Counted from the first letter of the stretch, positions 34,000 to 42,817 are shown. The stretch: DNA of 64,000 nt from JACJXW01 sp964418125 (GCA_964418125.1 CAYQKY010000004.1:62001-126000), one strand, 5' to 3'. Program-made: numbers and translations. The notes: generated by a model not told the origin, from the letters alone.

Positions 34000-34919
34000 G
34001 CTCAAAATTATTGCACAATCACAATTTAGGTTTAACACTGTAGCTTTTGAGATCCAGGCCTTTTATTCCAGGAAACGGGCCTGAGGTAGGGCCGGGTGTT
34101 ATGCCAGCCTGTAAAGTTTTGGTTAATGAGGGTATTATTTTCTTCAGAAAATCCAGAAGAGGTATTGTCGGATATGTTGGCCTCAGTGCTGAGCCACTGG
34201 GAGTAATGACGTTTTTTGAAATACCAGGGTATTTTGGAGGATCAATTATGTTTTCTCATTTTTTTCAAGTTTGCTGCAGCTTTTGCATAATCTTATTGAA
34301 GGACCATGACACGCAAATATACCAATTACTCCAGGTTATGAGAAATTATTTTTCTGGATTAGATTAACTGAAATTATTTCATTCTGGCATAGAAAACCTT
34401 TGGTTTTTTGAAAAATGATTAATTTTTATGTCTTTTTTGCGACAAAAAAAATATCCTGTTAAATATCTGTAAATATTCAAAATATTGTCTCACACCGGCA
34501 GCTTATCAGGATGGGAAAATAATGTCAGGAAAATTGCAAAAAACATCAGAGAACGGGCTGAAAATAAGAAAAGTAGGCCGGTAATTAAAGCGGCCTGCGG
34601 GATGGGCCATCCGGGCTTGCCGCCCTGGCCCTTCTGGGGAGCAATACGGCCGGTGTTTTCGGGCGGGCGGTTCACCAAAACTTGCCCGGCAGGCTTGCTT
34701 TTTCCGCCAATAAATTTCAAATTTAACAATTGATAACTCTTTTGCGGACAAAGTACAGTGGTGGGCGGCTGTGTAGTTAAAAGACTGTTAAACTGCCATT
34801 TGGCGTTTATGGATTGCCTAATTTTGTTGTATTCATACTGGAATGTGATTCTTTGACTGAGAAAGTGAAATATTTACCCGTTTCGGGAGGTTATATAAGC
34901 GAAAACCAGGACCAATAGA
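34000..34919. other. 920-bp gap, no convincing gene
   Basis: The gap between the giant gene and the kinase is A/T-rich on the left (poly-A/T tracts around 34380-34480). Short frames on both strands (for example 34047-34367 and 34485-34733) have no recognisable features, and two overlap each other antisense. A promoter box TAATTTTG is at 34819-34826 for the kinase gene. I see nothing else. Confidence 0.5.
34819..34826 (+). promoter_or_regulatory. -7 box TAATTTTG of the rprXY-like operon
   Basis: TAATTTTG fits TAnnTTTG and has a TTTG 16 nt upstream, a spacing slightly shorter than the usual 19-21. It would give a 5' leader of about 90 nt before the ATG at 34920. Confidence 0.5.
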
Positions 34920-36449
34920 ATGAATAAGAAGGCAATTTGGGCCATTATCGGATTGATGAGTGCTGCGGTGATCGGCGTGGTGGTCCTTCAGATGGATCTT
35001 ATCAGTACGGCGGTGCACGTCAATGAAGAGCGTTTTGAGAAAAACGTCTATGCGGCGCTGAACACCGTTGTCCGCAGGTTGGAGGCAGAGGAGAACCGGG
35101 AGGTTTTCAACCATTCCATCAACGGATTTATGACCACCTATTACCAGGAGGTGCAACACAGCGGAGGTGGCAGCCCGGACAATACAGGCCTGGGCCGCCC
35201 CCTGAACGAGGGGCCCAATATACTCAACCCCAAGATCAGCCACAGTGACTTACTGGATGACCTGATGGCTGAGTTCGCCAACCCCTGCACCTGTTCCCAG
35301 TGTATGGCCCGTAAAGACAATACCTACCGCACCCTGATGGTCTATTTCCAGCAAAATACCCAGGAGTTTCCCCTTGAACAACGCATCAAGCTGGAACACC
35401 TCAACGGGGCGGTCAAACAGGAACTGGCCAACCGCGGGATCGATACCGAATACAACTACGGCGTCTTTTCCCGCGATAAAAAGAGTTTCATCATTGTCGA
35501 CGGGCACTATGTCGTCGAGGATGCCCAGCCCAAGGAGATCCTGCCGGGGTACCGCACCATTTACAACTCGCCCTACAAAGTTGACCTCTTTCCGGAGGAT
35601 ATGCCCTCGCCGGGCCTGCTCATGATCCATTTTCCCGGGCGGACGAGTTTCGTCTGGCGCTCCCTCTGGATGAACTTCCTGGGATCCATCATTTTCACCA
35701 GCCTGATCCTGTTCTGCTTCGCTTACACCATACACGTGATCTTCCGCCAGAAAAAGGTGTCGGAGATGAAGACCGACTTCATCAACAACATGACCCACGA
35801 GTTTAAAACCCCTATCGCGACCATTTCTCTGGCCGCCGATTCCATCACCAGCCCCATTATCGCAGGCAGCCCCGATAAGGTCAGCCGCTTTGCCAATATA
35901 ATAAAACAGGAAAATAAACGTATGAATAGTCAGGTGGAGAAAGTGCTGCAGATGGCTCTGATCGATAAGCGGGACTTCTCCCTGAAGCTGACGGACGCCA
36001 ACCTGCACGACATTATCAACTACGCGGTCGAAAACATCAGCCTGCAGGTAGAAAAAAGGGAAGGCAATGTAACCGCACTCCTGGAGGCATCCAACCCGAT
36101 AATCGAAGGGGATGTTACGCACATCTCCAATATTATTAATAACTTATTGGACAACGCCAACAAGTATTCCTCTGAAAAACCGGAAATAGAAGTGCATACG
36201 CGCGATGTGGCCAACGGCGTGGAAGTGGCGGTCACCGATAAAGGCATCGGTATGAACAAAGAACAGCGAAAGCATATCTTCGACAAGTTCTATCGCGTAC
36301 ATACCGGCAACCTGCACGACGTAAAGGGCTTCGGCCTCGGGCTGAGCTACGTCAAAGCCATCATGACTGCCCACAAGGGGGCCGTCGATGTTAAAAGTGA
36401 ACTGGGCAAAGGCAGCAGTTTCATCCTGTTTTTCCCCTTCAAGCAATAA
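34920..36449 (+). CDS. rprX: RprX-like sensor histidine kinase
   Basis: The 509-residue kinase has TM1 (about 5-25), a large periplasmic domain (26-245), TM2 (about 250-275), HisKA with phosphorylated H293 (NNMTHEFKTPIA) and a HATPase_c domain with N box NNLLDNANKYS, VTDKGIGM and GFGLGLSYV. This, with the RprY-type regulator 65 nt downstream, is the RprXY arrangement of Bacteroidota, implicated in stress and ion responses. The periplasmic domain contains PCTCSQC (C123, C125, C128), a possible metal or redox site I would not expect in general. The gene symbol is by family, not proven orthology. Confidence 0.85.
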   Translation: MNKKAIWAIIGLMSAAVIGVVVLQMDLISTAVHVNEERFEKNVYAALNTVVRRLEAEENREVFNHSINGFMTTYYQEVQHSGGGSPDNTGLGRPLNEGPNILNPKISHSDLLDDLMAEFANPCTCSQCMARKDNTYRTLMVYFQQNTQEFPLEQRIKLEHLNGAVKQELANRGIDTEYNYGVFSRDKKSFIIVDGHYVVEDAQPKEILPGYRTIYNSPYKVDLFPEDMPSPGLLMIHFPGRTSFVWRSLWMNFLGSIIFTSLILFCFAYTIHVIFRQKKVSEMKTDFINNMTHEFKTPIATISLAADSITSPIIAGSPDKVSRFANIIKQENKRMNSQVEKVLQMALIDKRDFSLKLTDANLHDIINYAVENISLQVEKREGNVTALLEASNPIIEGDVTHISNIINNLLDNANKYSSEKPEIEVHTRDVANGVEVAVTDKGIGMNKEQRKHIFDKFYRVHTGNLHDVKGFGLGLSYVKAIMTAHKGAVDVKSELGKGSSFILFFPFKQ

Positions 36450-36514
36450 AATGATAATCCCGGGCGCCGCTCCCGTAGCAATACGCCCAAATCCAGAAAA
36501 GAAAACAACGGATT

Positions 36515-37237
36515 ATGGCAAATAATAGAATCCTCCTGGTAGAAGACGATCAGAATTTCGGAGATGTGCTTCGCTCGTATCTGGAAATGCACGAGTACGA
36601 CGTTACCCTGGCCACCGACGGGGCGCAGGGCCTGGAAAGTTATAAACAAGGTGAATTCGACCTGTGCATTTTCGATGTGATGATGCCCAAGAAAGACGGC
36701 TTCACCCTGGCCAAGGAGATCCGCGAACAGGACCAGGATATGCCCATCATCTTCCTGACCGCCAAAACGATGAAGAATGATGTCCTGGAAGGCTTCAAGA
36801 TCGGCGCCGATGATTACATCACCAAACCTTTTAACTCCGAAGAACTGCTGTACCGCATTCAGGCCATTCTGAAGCGCAGCCAGGCAAAAGCAGACCCCAG
36901 GGAAGAGATCAAGGAATTCAACATCGGCAAGTATCATTTCAATTACCCCCTCCGCATCCTGACCTATAACCCCGGTGAGGAAGACGAAGAGGAAAACAAA
37001 TTATCCCCCAAAGAAGCACAACTGCTGCGCATGTTCGCCATCTACATGAATGATATTCTGCCCCGCTCCGAAGCCCTCAACAAGATCTGGGGCGAGGATA
37101 ACTACTTCACGGCCCGCAGCATGGACGTTTTCGTAACCAAACTCCGGAAGTACCTGAAAAACGACGAGAACATCGAGATCGTCAATATCCACGGTAATGG
37201 CTTCCAGTTGCTGGTCAAAGCGGAAGAGGAGGCATAA
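36515..37237 (+). CDS. rprY: RprY-like OmpR-family response regulator
   Basis: The 240-residue protein has a receiver (1-120) with DD at 11-12 and phospho-acceptor D54 (FDVMMPKKDG), and a winged-helix DNA-binding domain (about 135-235) with LSPKEAQLLRMFAIYMN and TARSMDVFVTKLRKYLK. The receiver stretch ITKPFNSEEL and the motif order are characteristic of RprY. It is encoded right after its kinase. The DNA-binding targets are unknown; no operator was identified. Confidence 0.88.
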   Translation: MANNRILLVEDDQNFGDVLRSYLEMHEYDVTLATDGAQGLESYKQGEFDLCIFDVMMPKKDGFTLAKEIREQDQDMPIIFLTAKTMKNDVLEGFKIGADDYITKPFNSEELLYRIQAILKRSQAKADPREEIKEFNIGKYHFNYPLRILTYNPGEEDEEENKLSPKEAQLLRMFAIYMNDILPRSEALNKIWGEDNYFTARSMDVFVTKLRKYLKNDENIEIVNIHGNGFQLLVKAEEEA

Positions 37238-37459
37238 ACCCGGCGGATGCAGAGATAAATGGTTAGATGGCTGTATTGTCGGCGGCGGCGGGCAGCGGCC
37301 GGTGAGAAAGGAGCCCTGACATTTCGCTTATGCCCGCCACCTCGCTTCCGAACGGCATGCTGGCCGGATGCATCCGGCCAACGAGATCAACCGGAAGTAA
37401 GCTACCCTGTCTGGATTATTTAACTTTTTTAATATTTTTTGAGCTAAGGGCAATATTTT

Positions 37460-37490
37460 TTTGTATAAAAAAATCAAATAAGTATATTTG
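37460..37490 (+). promoter_or_regulatory. Perfect Bacteroidota promoter upstream of an ORF-less unit
   Basis: TTTG (37460-37463), 19 nt spacer, TATATTTG (37483-37490). All consensus positions match TTTG-N19-TAnnTTTG. The next start would be near 37497. Confidence 0.72.
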
Positions 37491-37496
37491 CCTTAC

Positions 37497-37599
37497 GAAT
37501 ATGTTCTGAAAGTCTTTTTCTCTCCGGAGAAATGTACATAAGAATAGTTTTTGGGATTATGATTCCGGCTGGGTAGGCTAATCTACCTGGCCTTTTTTT
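37497..37599 (+). ncRNA. Candidate small RNA (promoter to intrinsic terminator, about 100 nt)
   Basis: From the promoter the transcript would contain TTTCTC-TCCG-GAGAAA (hairpin) and end in the hairpin GGCTGGGTAG-GCTAAT-CTACCTGGCC (10 bp, two G-U pairs) followed by TTTTTTT at 37593-37599. There is no start codon with a credible frame. It lies on the plus strand about 190 nt before pyrD, which has its own promoter, so it is probably an independent sRNA and not an attenuator. Whether it is 6S-like (6S-Flavo) or something else I cannot tell. Confidence 0.55.
37567..37599 (+). terminator. Intrinsic terminator of the candidate small RNA
   Basis: A ten-base-pair stem (GGCTGGGTAG/CTACCTGGCC) with a GCTAAT loop and seven T residues. 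It is the most classical intrinsic terminator in the window. Confidence 0.75.
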
Positions 37600-37751
37600 A
37601 TTTGTTTACCACCGGAGGAAGAAGCGGCCATAAAATGGGCTGTAGCCTCTTTCTCTGGTGGGTTTCCCAGGGCTGCCGGCCGCACTCCTCCTCTTTACGC
37701 TCCGGCCGGCTGATATTGAAGCCCGGCATTTGGAGTAGTCTTCGCGAGCTA

Positions 37752-37782
37752 TTTGCGGCTTCAGCTCAAATCCCTACTTTTG
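37752..37782 (+). promoter_or_regulatory. pyrD promoter directly in front of the start codon
   Basis: TTTG (37752-37755), 19 nt, TACTTTTG (37775-37782). The GTG start of pyrD is at 37793, so the transcript would have a leader of only a few bases. Confidence 0.7.
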
Positions 37783-37792
37783 CTACCAAAAA

Positions 37793-38830
37793 GTGTACAA
37801 AACTCTCCTCAAGCCTTTTTTCTTCCTCCTTCCGCCCGAGCGGGCGCACCACCTTACGCTCTTTTTGCTCAAGCTGGTGCTCGCCATTCCGGGGCTCAGC
37901 CATCTTTTCCGGGCTATTTACCGTTTTGAGCATCCTGCCCTCCGCCGGGAGCTTTTCGGCCTCACTTTCGAGAACCCGGTCGGGCTGGCCGCCGGCTTTG
38001 ATAAAGACGGCAATCACTTTCGGGCCATGGCCGCTCTGGGTTTTGGATTCATCGAAGTAGGTACTGTCACTCCCGAAGGCCAGCCCGGCAACCCTTTGCC
38101 CCGCTTGTTCCGTTTGCCACAGGACGAAGCCCTCATCAACCGGATGGGGTTCAACAACGCCGGGGTAGAGGCTCTGGCAGAACGCCTGAAAAAAGGCAGG
38201 CCCCGGGGCCTCATTATCGGTGGCAACATCGGTAAGAACAAGGTGACGCCCAATGAAGAGGCTGAGCAGGACTACGCCCGCTGCTTCGAAGCCCTCTACC
38301 CCTATGTCGATTACTTTGCCGTCAACGTCAGTTCCCCCAACACCCCCGGCCTGCGTGGCCTGCAGGATAAGGAGCCTCTTTCCAGGCTGCTGAGCATGCT
38401 GCAATCCCTCAATCATCAGAAGCCGGCGCCCCGCCCCATCCTGCTCAAGATCGCTCCCGACCTGGCCGACAGCCAGCTGGATGACATCATTGAGATCGTA
38501 AAAAGCACCGGAATAGAGGGGGTGATCGCTACCAACACCACTATCGGAAGGGAGGGGCTGGCCACGCCCGCCTCCCAACTGGAAAATATAGGAGCCGGCG
38601 GGTTGAGCGGGCTTCCCGTCAGGCAACGTTCCACGGAAGTCATCCGTTATCTAAGAAAGCAATCCAACAACCAACTTGCCATTATTGGAGTAGGGGGTAT
38701 TTCCGGCCCGGAAGATGCGGCCGAAAAGATACGCGCCGGCGCCTCCCTGGTACAGGTATACACCGGCCTCGTCTACGAAGGGCCGGGACTGGTGAAGCGC
38801 ATCAAAAAAGGGCTGGCCAGGGAACTTTAA
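37793..38830 (+). CDS. pyrD: Quinone-dependent dihydroorotate dehydrogenase (class 2)
   Basis: A 345-residue membrane-associated flavoenzyme that oxidises dihydroorotate to orotate in pyrimidine synthesis, passing electrons to the quinone. The N-terminal helix pair (residues 1-40, PERAHHLTLFLLKLVLAIPG) is the class 2 quinone-binding part, followed by a TIM barrel with GLAAGFDKDGNHF, the GGNIGKNK FMN site, and the catalytic Ser in VNVSSPNTPG. The start is a GTG at 37793, supported by the family-typical MYK opening. A perfect promoter lies immediately in front, giving a near-leaderless mRNA. Confidence 0.95.
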   Translation: MYKTLLKPFFFLLPPERAHHLTLFLLKLVLAIPGLSHLFRAIYRFEHPALRRELFGLTFENPVGLAAGFDKDGNHFRAMAALGFGFIEVGTVTPEGQPGNPLPRLFRLPQDEALINRMGFNNAGVEALAERLKKGRPRGLIIGGNIGKNKVTPNEEAEQDYARCFEALYPYVDYFAVNVSSPNTPGLRGLQDKEPLSRLLSMLQSLNHQKPAPRPILLKIAPDLADSQLDDIIEIVKSTGIEGVIATNTTIGREGLATPASQLENIGAGGLSGLPVRQRSTEVIRYLRKQSNNQLAIIGVGGISGPEDAAEKIRAGASLVQVYTGLVYEGPGLVKRIKKGLAREL

Positions 38831-39475
38831 ACTGCCTTTGCCGCCCATTATGCCCCAAACCGGCTCCTGCCGTGCTGCTCCTCGGCCACACAGTAGTGTT
38901 TTGCCCCTGCATTTCGAAAAACCATCCGGCCGATTCACTTTATTAGTGTCAGCGATAGCCGTTCGCCTTCACATTAAAAAAAAATGCTATGGCATCTTTT
39001 TTGTAATTGTCAAGGAAGTAAGGCAAACGGCGCCATGAGGGAATGCCCTGATGCGCTCTGGCCAACCGTTGCCGGAAAGCTGTTTTCCGGCGGTTGAACC
39101 TGGCAGCCCCTCAGTAAAGTATTTACGTACAGAATGGTAAAAGCCTTGCCTTATGATAGTTGTAGTCTTATTTCTCCTAATTGCGTACAACTTAATAAGC
39201 ATGATCCATGAGAAGACATCTTCCGTTTTTAAGGACATTCGTTTCTGGCTCGTCCTGGCCTCATTTTTTCTGCTCGTATGGATAACGGTAAATAGTTATC
39301 CGGTATGAAAAACTGAAATGGAAATAGGTTGAAATGCCTGCAAACAGGCCTGGCCTGCGAGAGTGTGTTTCCACCTATTTCTATATGCATTTTACTCCGC
39401 CCTCTCCAGCTCAGGCTCCTCCCCCGATTGAACAATCCACCCGTTTTTCGCTTTCCAGAATAAAACCTCGACTCC
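38831..39475. other. 645-bp gap with one small membrane ORF
   Basis: After pyrD the gap contains short plus and minus frames without features, and the 51-codon membrane frame described below. No promoter match to TAnnTTTG was found in front of mscS. A minus-strand frame across 39229-39762 is antisense to mscS and has basic, repetitive composition; I do not call it. Confidence 0.5.
39153..39308 (+). CDS. Candidate 51-residue membrane protein
   Basis: A small frame from ATG 39153 to TGA 39308. The product has two hydrophobic helices (residues 2-17, IVVVLFLLIAYNLISM, and about 31-46, FWLVLASFFLLVWITV) joined by a short charged loop (HEKTSSVFKDIR), a topology of small bacterial membrane peptides. 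There is no recognisable Shine-Dalgarno, which is normal for this phylum. It lies about 170 nt before mscS. No family known to me; it could be spurious. Confidence 0.42.
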   Translation: MIVVVLFLLIAYNLISMIHEKTSSVFKDIRFWLVLASFFLLVWITVNSYPV

Positions 39476-40561
39476 ATGTTATCCGGATTATTTGAAAATG
39501 CATCCGAGTGGCTGCGCATAGCGATCATCTTTGCCGGCGCGGCCCTCGCCGGGTTCATCTTTGCCTGGCTGGCCTTCAAAGCCTTGAAATGGTATGGCAG
39601 GAAACGCGACATCCTGCTGCTTCGGTCCATCAATAACAACCTGCGGACGCCCGTGCTGTGGCTGGCGCCTGTCATTTTTGCCCAGGCGGCTCCTTTCGCA
39701 GCAGGTATTGAAGCCGGGAAGGTGGAAACGGCCACCCTGATGCTTGAGATCCTGATGTACATCGCCGCCGGCGCTTTATTTGTACAGGTAGCTGATGTAG
39801 TGAGCGACCTGGTGCGCGACCGCTACCGCATTGACGTGCAGGACAACCTTGAAGAACGCAAGATCATCACCCAGTTCCAGTACATCAAGCGGGTGATCAT
39901 TGCTGTGGCTATTATAGTGGTTATTGCTTTCATCCTCCTCCAGTTCGACCGGGTACGCGAACTGGGGGCCGGCCTGCTGACCTCCGCCGGGGTGGCCGGC
40001 ATCATCATCGGCCTGGCGGCCCAGAAGTCGATCGCCAACCTGCTGGCCGGCTTTCAGCTTGCCTTTACCCAACCCATCCGCATAGACGATGTGGTGATCG
40101 TGGAAGGGGAGTGGGGGCGCATCGAGGAGATCACCCTCACCTATGTGGTCGTCCGCATCTGGGACGAACGCCGGCTGGTAGTGCCGCTCAACTATTTTAA
40201 CGAAAAACCCTTTCAGAACTGGACGCGTACTTCCGCCCAGCTCCTGGGGTACGTCTATTTGTATACCGACTACCGCCTGCCCATAGCCGAGTTGCGCAAC
40301 CATTACTTCGATATCATCGAAAAGCAGGAGAAATGGGACGGCCGGGTGAAAAGTATACAAGTGACCAATTCGGATCGCCACGCCATGGAGGTGCGCATCC
40401 TCATGAGCGCCCGCAATGCCTCTGACGCCTGGGACCTCCGCTGCGATATCCGCGAGCAGCTCATCTCCTTCATACAGAAGAACTATCCCGAATGCCTGCC
40501 GCGGACGAGAGTGGAAATACCGGAGGGGGAGTTGGCGGAAAGGGTTGATTCAGTTGATTAA
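39476..40561 (+). CDS. MscS-family mechanosensitive ion channel
   Basis: A 361-residue protein with three to five transmembrane helices at the N-terminus and the pore-lining TM3 motif GVAGIIIGLAAQKSIANLLAGFQLAF followed by QPIRIDDVV, and the soluble beta domain with GEWGRIEEITLTYVVVRIWDERRLVVPLNYF. This is the MscS channel core. It opens on membrane tension to release solutes during osmotic downshock. The C-terminal alpha-beta domain ends near residue 350. It converges with the vWA gene across a short repeat. Confidence 0.92.
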   Translation: MLSGLFENASEWLRIAIIFAGAALAGFIFAWLAFKALKWYGRKRDILLLRSINNNLRTPVLWLAPVIFAQAAPFAAGIEAGKVETATLMLEILMYIAAGALFVQVADVVSDLVRDRYRIDVQDNLEERKIITQFQYIKRVIIAVAIIVVIAFILLQFDRVRELGAGLLTSAGVAGIIIGLAAQKSIANLLAGFQLAFTQPIRIDDVVIVEGEWGRIEEITLTYVVVRIWDERRLVVPLNYFNEKPFQNWTRTSAQLLGYVYLYTDYRLPIAELRNHYFDIIEKQEKWDGRVKSIQVTNSDRHAMEVRILMSARNASDAWDLRCDIREQLISFIQKNYPECLPRTRVEIPEGELAERVDSVD

Positions 40562-40630
40562 GTTGATCGGGTTGATTGGTTTATTAGAGGGGCCGCCCAA
40601 TCAACCCAATCAACCAATCACACCAATCAA
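40562..40630. repeat. Word-type inverted repeat between convergent genes (GTTGATTG family)
   Basis: From the mscS stop the words GTTGATCGGGTTGATTGG meet their reverse complement CCAATCAACCCAATCAACC (segments trimmed), a hairpin with arms of about 30 nt. Usable as a shared terminator by both convergent genes. No coding content. Confidence 0.7.
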
Positions 40631-42589
40631 CTACTCTCCCCGTTCCACTACCAGCTTCTCCACGGCTACCTCACCGCCCAGGTGCAGTTCCAGCAGGTAG
40701 AGGCCCGGCGCCCAGTTGGCGGCGTCGAATTCGTGATCTCCTTCATCCAGCTGTTCCTTTTCCTGAACGAGCCGCCCCTCCAGGTTTCGGATCGCCAGCC
40801 GGCTGAAACCGGTTTCCAGCCGCAGGTAGAAGGGGCCGGTGGCGGGATTCGGGAAGCATTTCACCTGAGACAGGAGAGCAGGGTTGGCCTTTTCAGCCGG
40901 GGCCAATTCCGGTTGTCCTTCTTCGGGGCAGGGGGGAATTATTGCATTCTCCAGTATGAGTTTAACCATCAGGTGGTTGAGGAACTGCACTTCGTATGGG
41001 CCGGCGGTGGGCTCTATGTGGCCGCCGCCGATGCCGCTGTGGCTTGTAATGAAGGCGTAGGCGCCGTTGGTGCTGACGGCCATGGCCTTCATCAGATACT
41101 CTGTTGACTTGTCGATGCCGCTGCCGGTGACGGGGATGATCTTGACGCCCTTTTCCGCCGCCCGTTGAATGCTTTGCTGCAGCGATTGCCTGATTTCCGG
41201 CGTTTGATGAGGCGGAGCATCCAGGATTAGAAAGATCAGGCGGGCGGCGGCCTTTGGATTCCAGTTTTGCCCCTGCAGAGCCTCCGCCAGGGCGATCTCG
41301 ACAGCTTCGGGGCCGTCGCCCCCACCGCCGGCGTTCTGCCGGCGGATGAAGGCCAGGGTGGAATCCAGCTCGGCAGTGAGGGCGTTGCTGCGGGTGAGGT
41401 AGGCGTCGTTGTGGTCCCGGTAGAAGAGGGCGCCGGTGCGGAGTTCTATTCCCGGCAGGTTGCGTTCAACCCGGAGGATGGCGTCTTCCAGCTCGGCCTT
41501 CAGGTAGTTGATCTCGTCGCTCATGGAGCCGGTGGCGTCTACGATGAAAAACACATCGGCGGCGGTTGTCTCCCGGCAACCGGCTTTCAGTTGTATGCGG
41601 TTGGCCCCTCTGGGGTGGGGTTGTGGGGTATCGATCAGGGCCTCAGCGCCCTGGTGCTCCAGCTCTATGGAATGAGGGGCGCCGCCGTCGCCTGTCCACA
41701 GCTCCGCCCGCCCGTTGTTGTCGGTGAGGGATGTCCACAACACCTGGCCTTTTCGGTTCATCAGGCGGGCCCGGCAGTTGGGCAACGGGGCGCCTTTTTC
41801 GTTTTTTACTTCAACCGTGAAGCGGTTGCGGGGCGCCAGTTCCCATATTTTGGTGAATGACAGGAAATCCTCTTCCAGCAATTCCACCCAGGTTGCCCAG
41901 TTGTCGAGGTCGCTCCACTCGCCGGCGGTGAGCTGGCCGGGCGGTACGTCCGCCGCGCTGGGGCCGGAAGCAGCGTGGGTGGCGGGAGTGTGTGCGCTTC
42001 CTCCCCCCTCTGTCCGGCCGCCGCCTATGCGCACTCCGTCGACGTAATAATCAGTAGCATCGGAGCGGCTGCCCCGGATGGAGGGGGAGCCCTCCCCGGC
42101 CCTGGGCCGCTTCCGCCGGCCCGAACCGGCTGTTTTACCGGCCCGGCCTCTGATGTTGCGAGTGGGCAGGTTCCTGATCCTGTCGCTGGTAATGGTACTG
42201 CCGGAGGTGGTATTGTCCATTTCCACGAGCGGCGCCCTGTATTCCGTAACAACTATTTCGTCCAGGACGGCTCCCTCGGAAGACATTTCTATATTCAAAT
42301 TGTTGGCCTTTTCCGCCATAACCTCTACATCCGATATCCGTTTCTTGGCGTAACCTACATAAGTGGTTTCGACATCGTAGGCGCCGGGGGCGATCCCGGA
42401 GAAAGCGTAATTGCCGTCGAAATCCGTTTCTGTGCCGGCGGCCAGCGCGCCGTCCTTGTACAGGGCAACGGAAACAAAGATGATGGGCTCGCCGGTTATG
42501 GCATCCGTTACTTTTCCGCAAAGGCTGGTTTGAGAATGGGCAATGGCGCCGCACAGGCAGGCGGCGAGCAGCAGGACAGTCGTTTTCAT
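40631..42589 (-). CDS. TonB-plug/vWA chimeric surface protein with T9SS type A domain
   Basis: The 652-residue protein has a signal peptide (MKTTVLLLAACLCGAIAHS), a CarboxypepD_reg-like domain (about 20-105, GKVTDAITGEPIIFVSV), a TonB-receptor plug-like segment (about 110-205, EIVVTEYRAP and SIRGSRSDATDYYVDGVRIGG), a beta-rich link (about 255-335), a von Willebrand A domain (about 345-510) with MIDAS FIVDATGSMSDE, and a C-terminal T9SS type A signal (about 565-652, CFPNPATGPFYLRL). There is no barrel, so it is not a receptor. vWA domains bind proteins through a metal ion. Between the plug blocks an Arg/Gly-rich stretch (KTAGSGRRKRPRAGEGS) replaces the usual acidic loop. Confidence 0.88.
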   Translation of the reverse strand: MKTTVLLLAACLCGAIAHSQTSLCGKVTDAITGEPIIFVSVALYKDGALAAGTETDFDGNYAFSGIAPGAYDVETTYVGYAKKRISDVEVMAEKANNLNIEMSSEGAVLDEIVVTEYRAPLVEMDNTTSGSTITSDRIRNLPTRNIRGRAGKTAGSGRRKRPRAGEGSPSIRGSRSDATDYYVDGVRIGGGRTEGGGSAHTPATHAASGPSAADVPPGQLTAGEWSDLDNWATWVELLEEDFLSFTKIWELAPRNRFTVEVKNEKGAPLPNCRARLMNRKGQVLWTSLTDNNGRAELWTGDGGAPHSIELEHQGAEALIDTPQPHPRGANRIQLKAGCRETTAADVFFIVDATGSMSDEINYLKAELEDAILRVERNLPGIELRTGALFYRDHNDAYLTRSNALTAELDSTLAFIRRQNAGGGGDGPEAVEIALAEALQGQNWNPKAAARLIFLILDAPPHQTPEIRQSLQQSIQRAAEKGVKIIPVTGSGIDKSTEYLMKAMAVSTNGAYAFITSHSGIGGGHIEPTAGPYEVQFLNHLMVKLILENAIIPPCPEEGQPELAPAEKANPALLSQVKCFPNPATGPFYLRLETGFSRLAIRNLEGRLVQEKEQLDEGDHEFDAANWAPGLYLLELHLGGEVAVEKLVVERGE

Positions 42590-42817
42590 AGCTTTGAAAT
42601 TGATGTGGCCGCCGGGCAGCGAAAGGGAGTACCCCTTCGCTGTTACCGGCGCATAGCGGAAATTGTTGTCAATCGGTTTAATGGAGTAAGTACAGCCGGG
42701 TGGGGAGTGCGTCAGCGTTCAGGTATAAAAAAAACTGGCCCACCGGTTGCTTCAGGAAGTGTTTCGGGTGAGCCAGGTGTTAAACCCTGTTAGTGAGAGG
42801 CCCCGAAGGATACTGGC

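Larger units (their letters stand above)
37238..37792. other. 555-bp gap with a promoter-terminator unit and pyrD promoter
   Basis: After the rprY stop there is a word-repeat fragment at 37250-37282 (GGTTAGATGGCTGTATTG), GC-rich sequence to 37400, and then the small-RNA unit (37460-37599) and the pyrD promoter (37752-37782). No protein-coding frame is convincing. Separate entries describe the two units. Confidence 0.6.

Noticed and set aside
33994..34020. TAATTTTG immediately before the giant-gene ATG as its promoter
   Set aside because: It would place the transcription start within or at the start codon, and no -33 element is present at the right distance.
34047..34733. Several short frames in the gap before the kinase, on both strands
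   Set aside because: Overlapping antisense frames with low-complexity composition and no known features; start contexts do not support translation.
39229..39762. Minus-strand frame of 177 codons antisense to mscS
   Set aside because: Arg/Ser/Ala-rich shadow of a strongly supported channel gene with no signals of its own.
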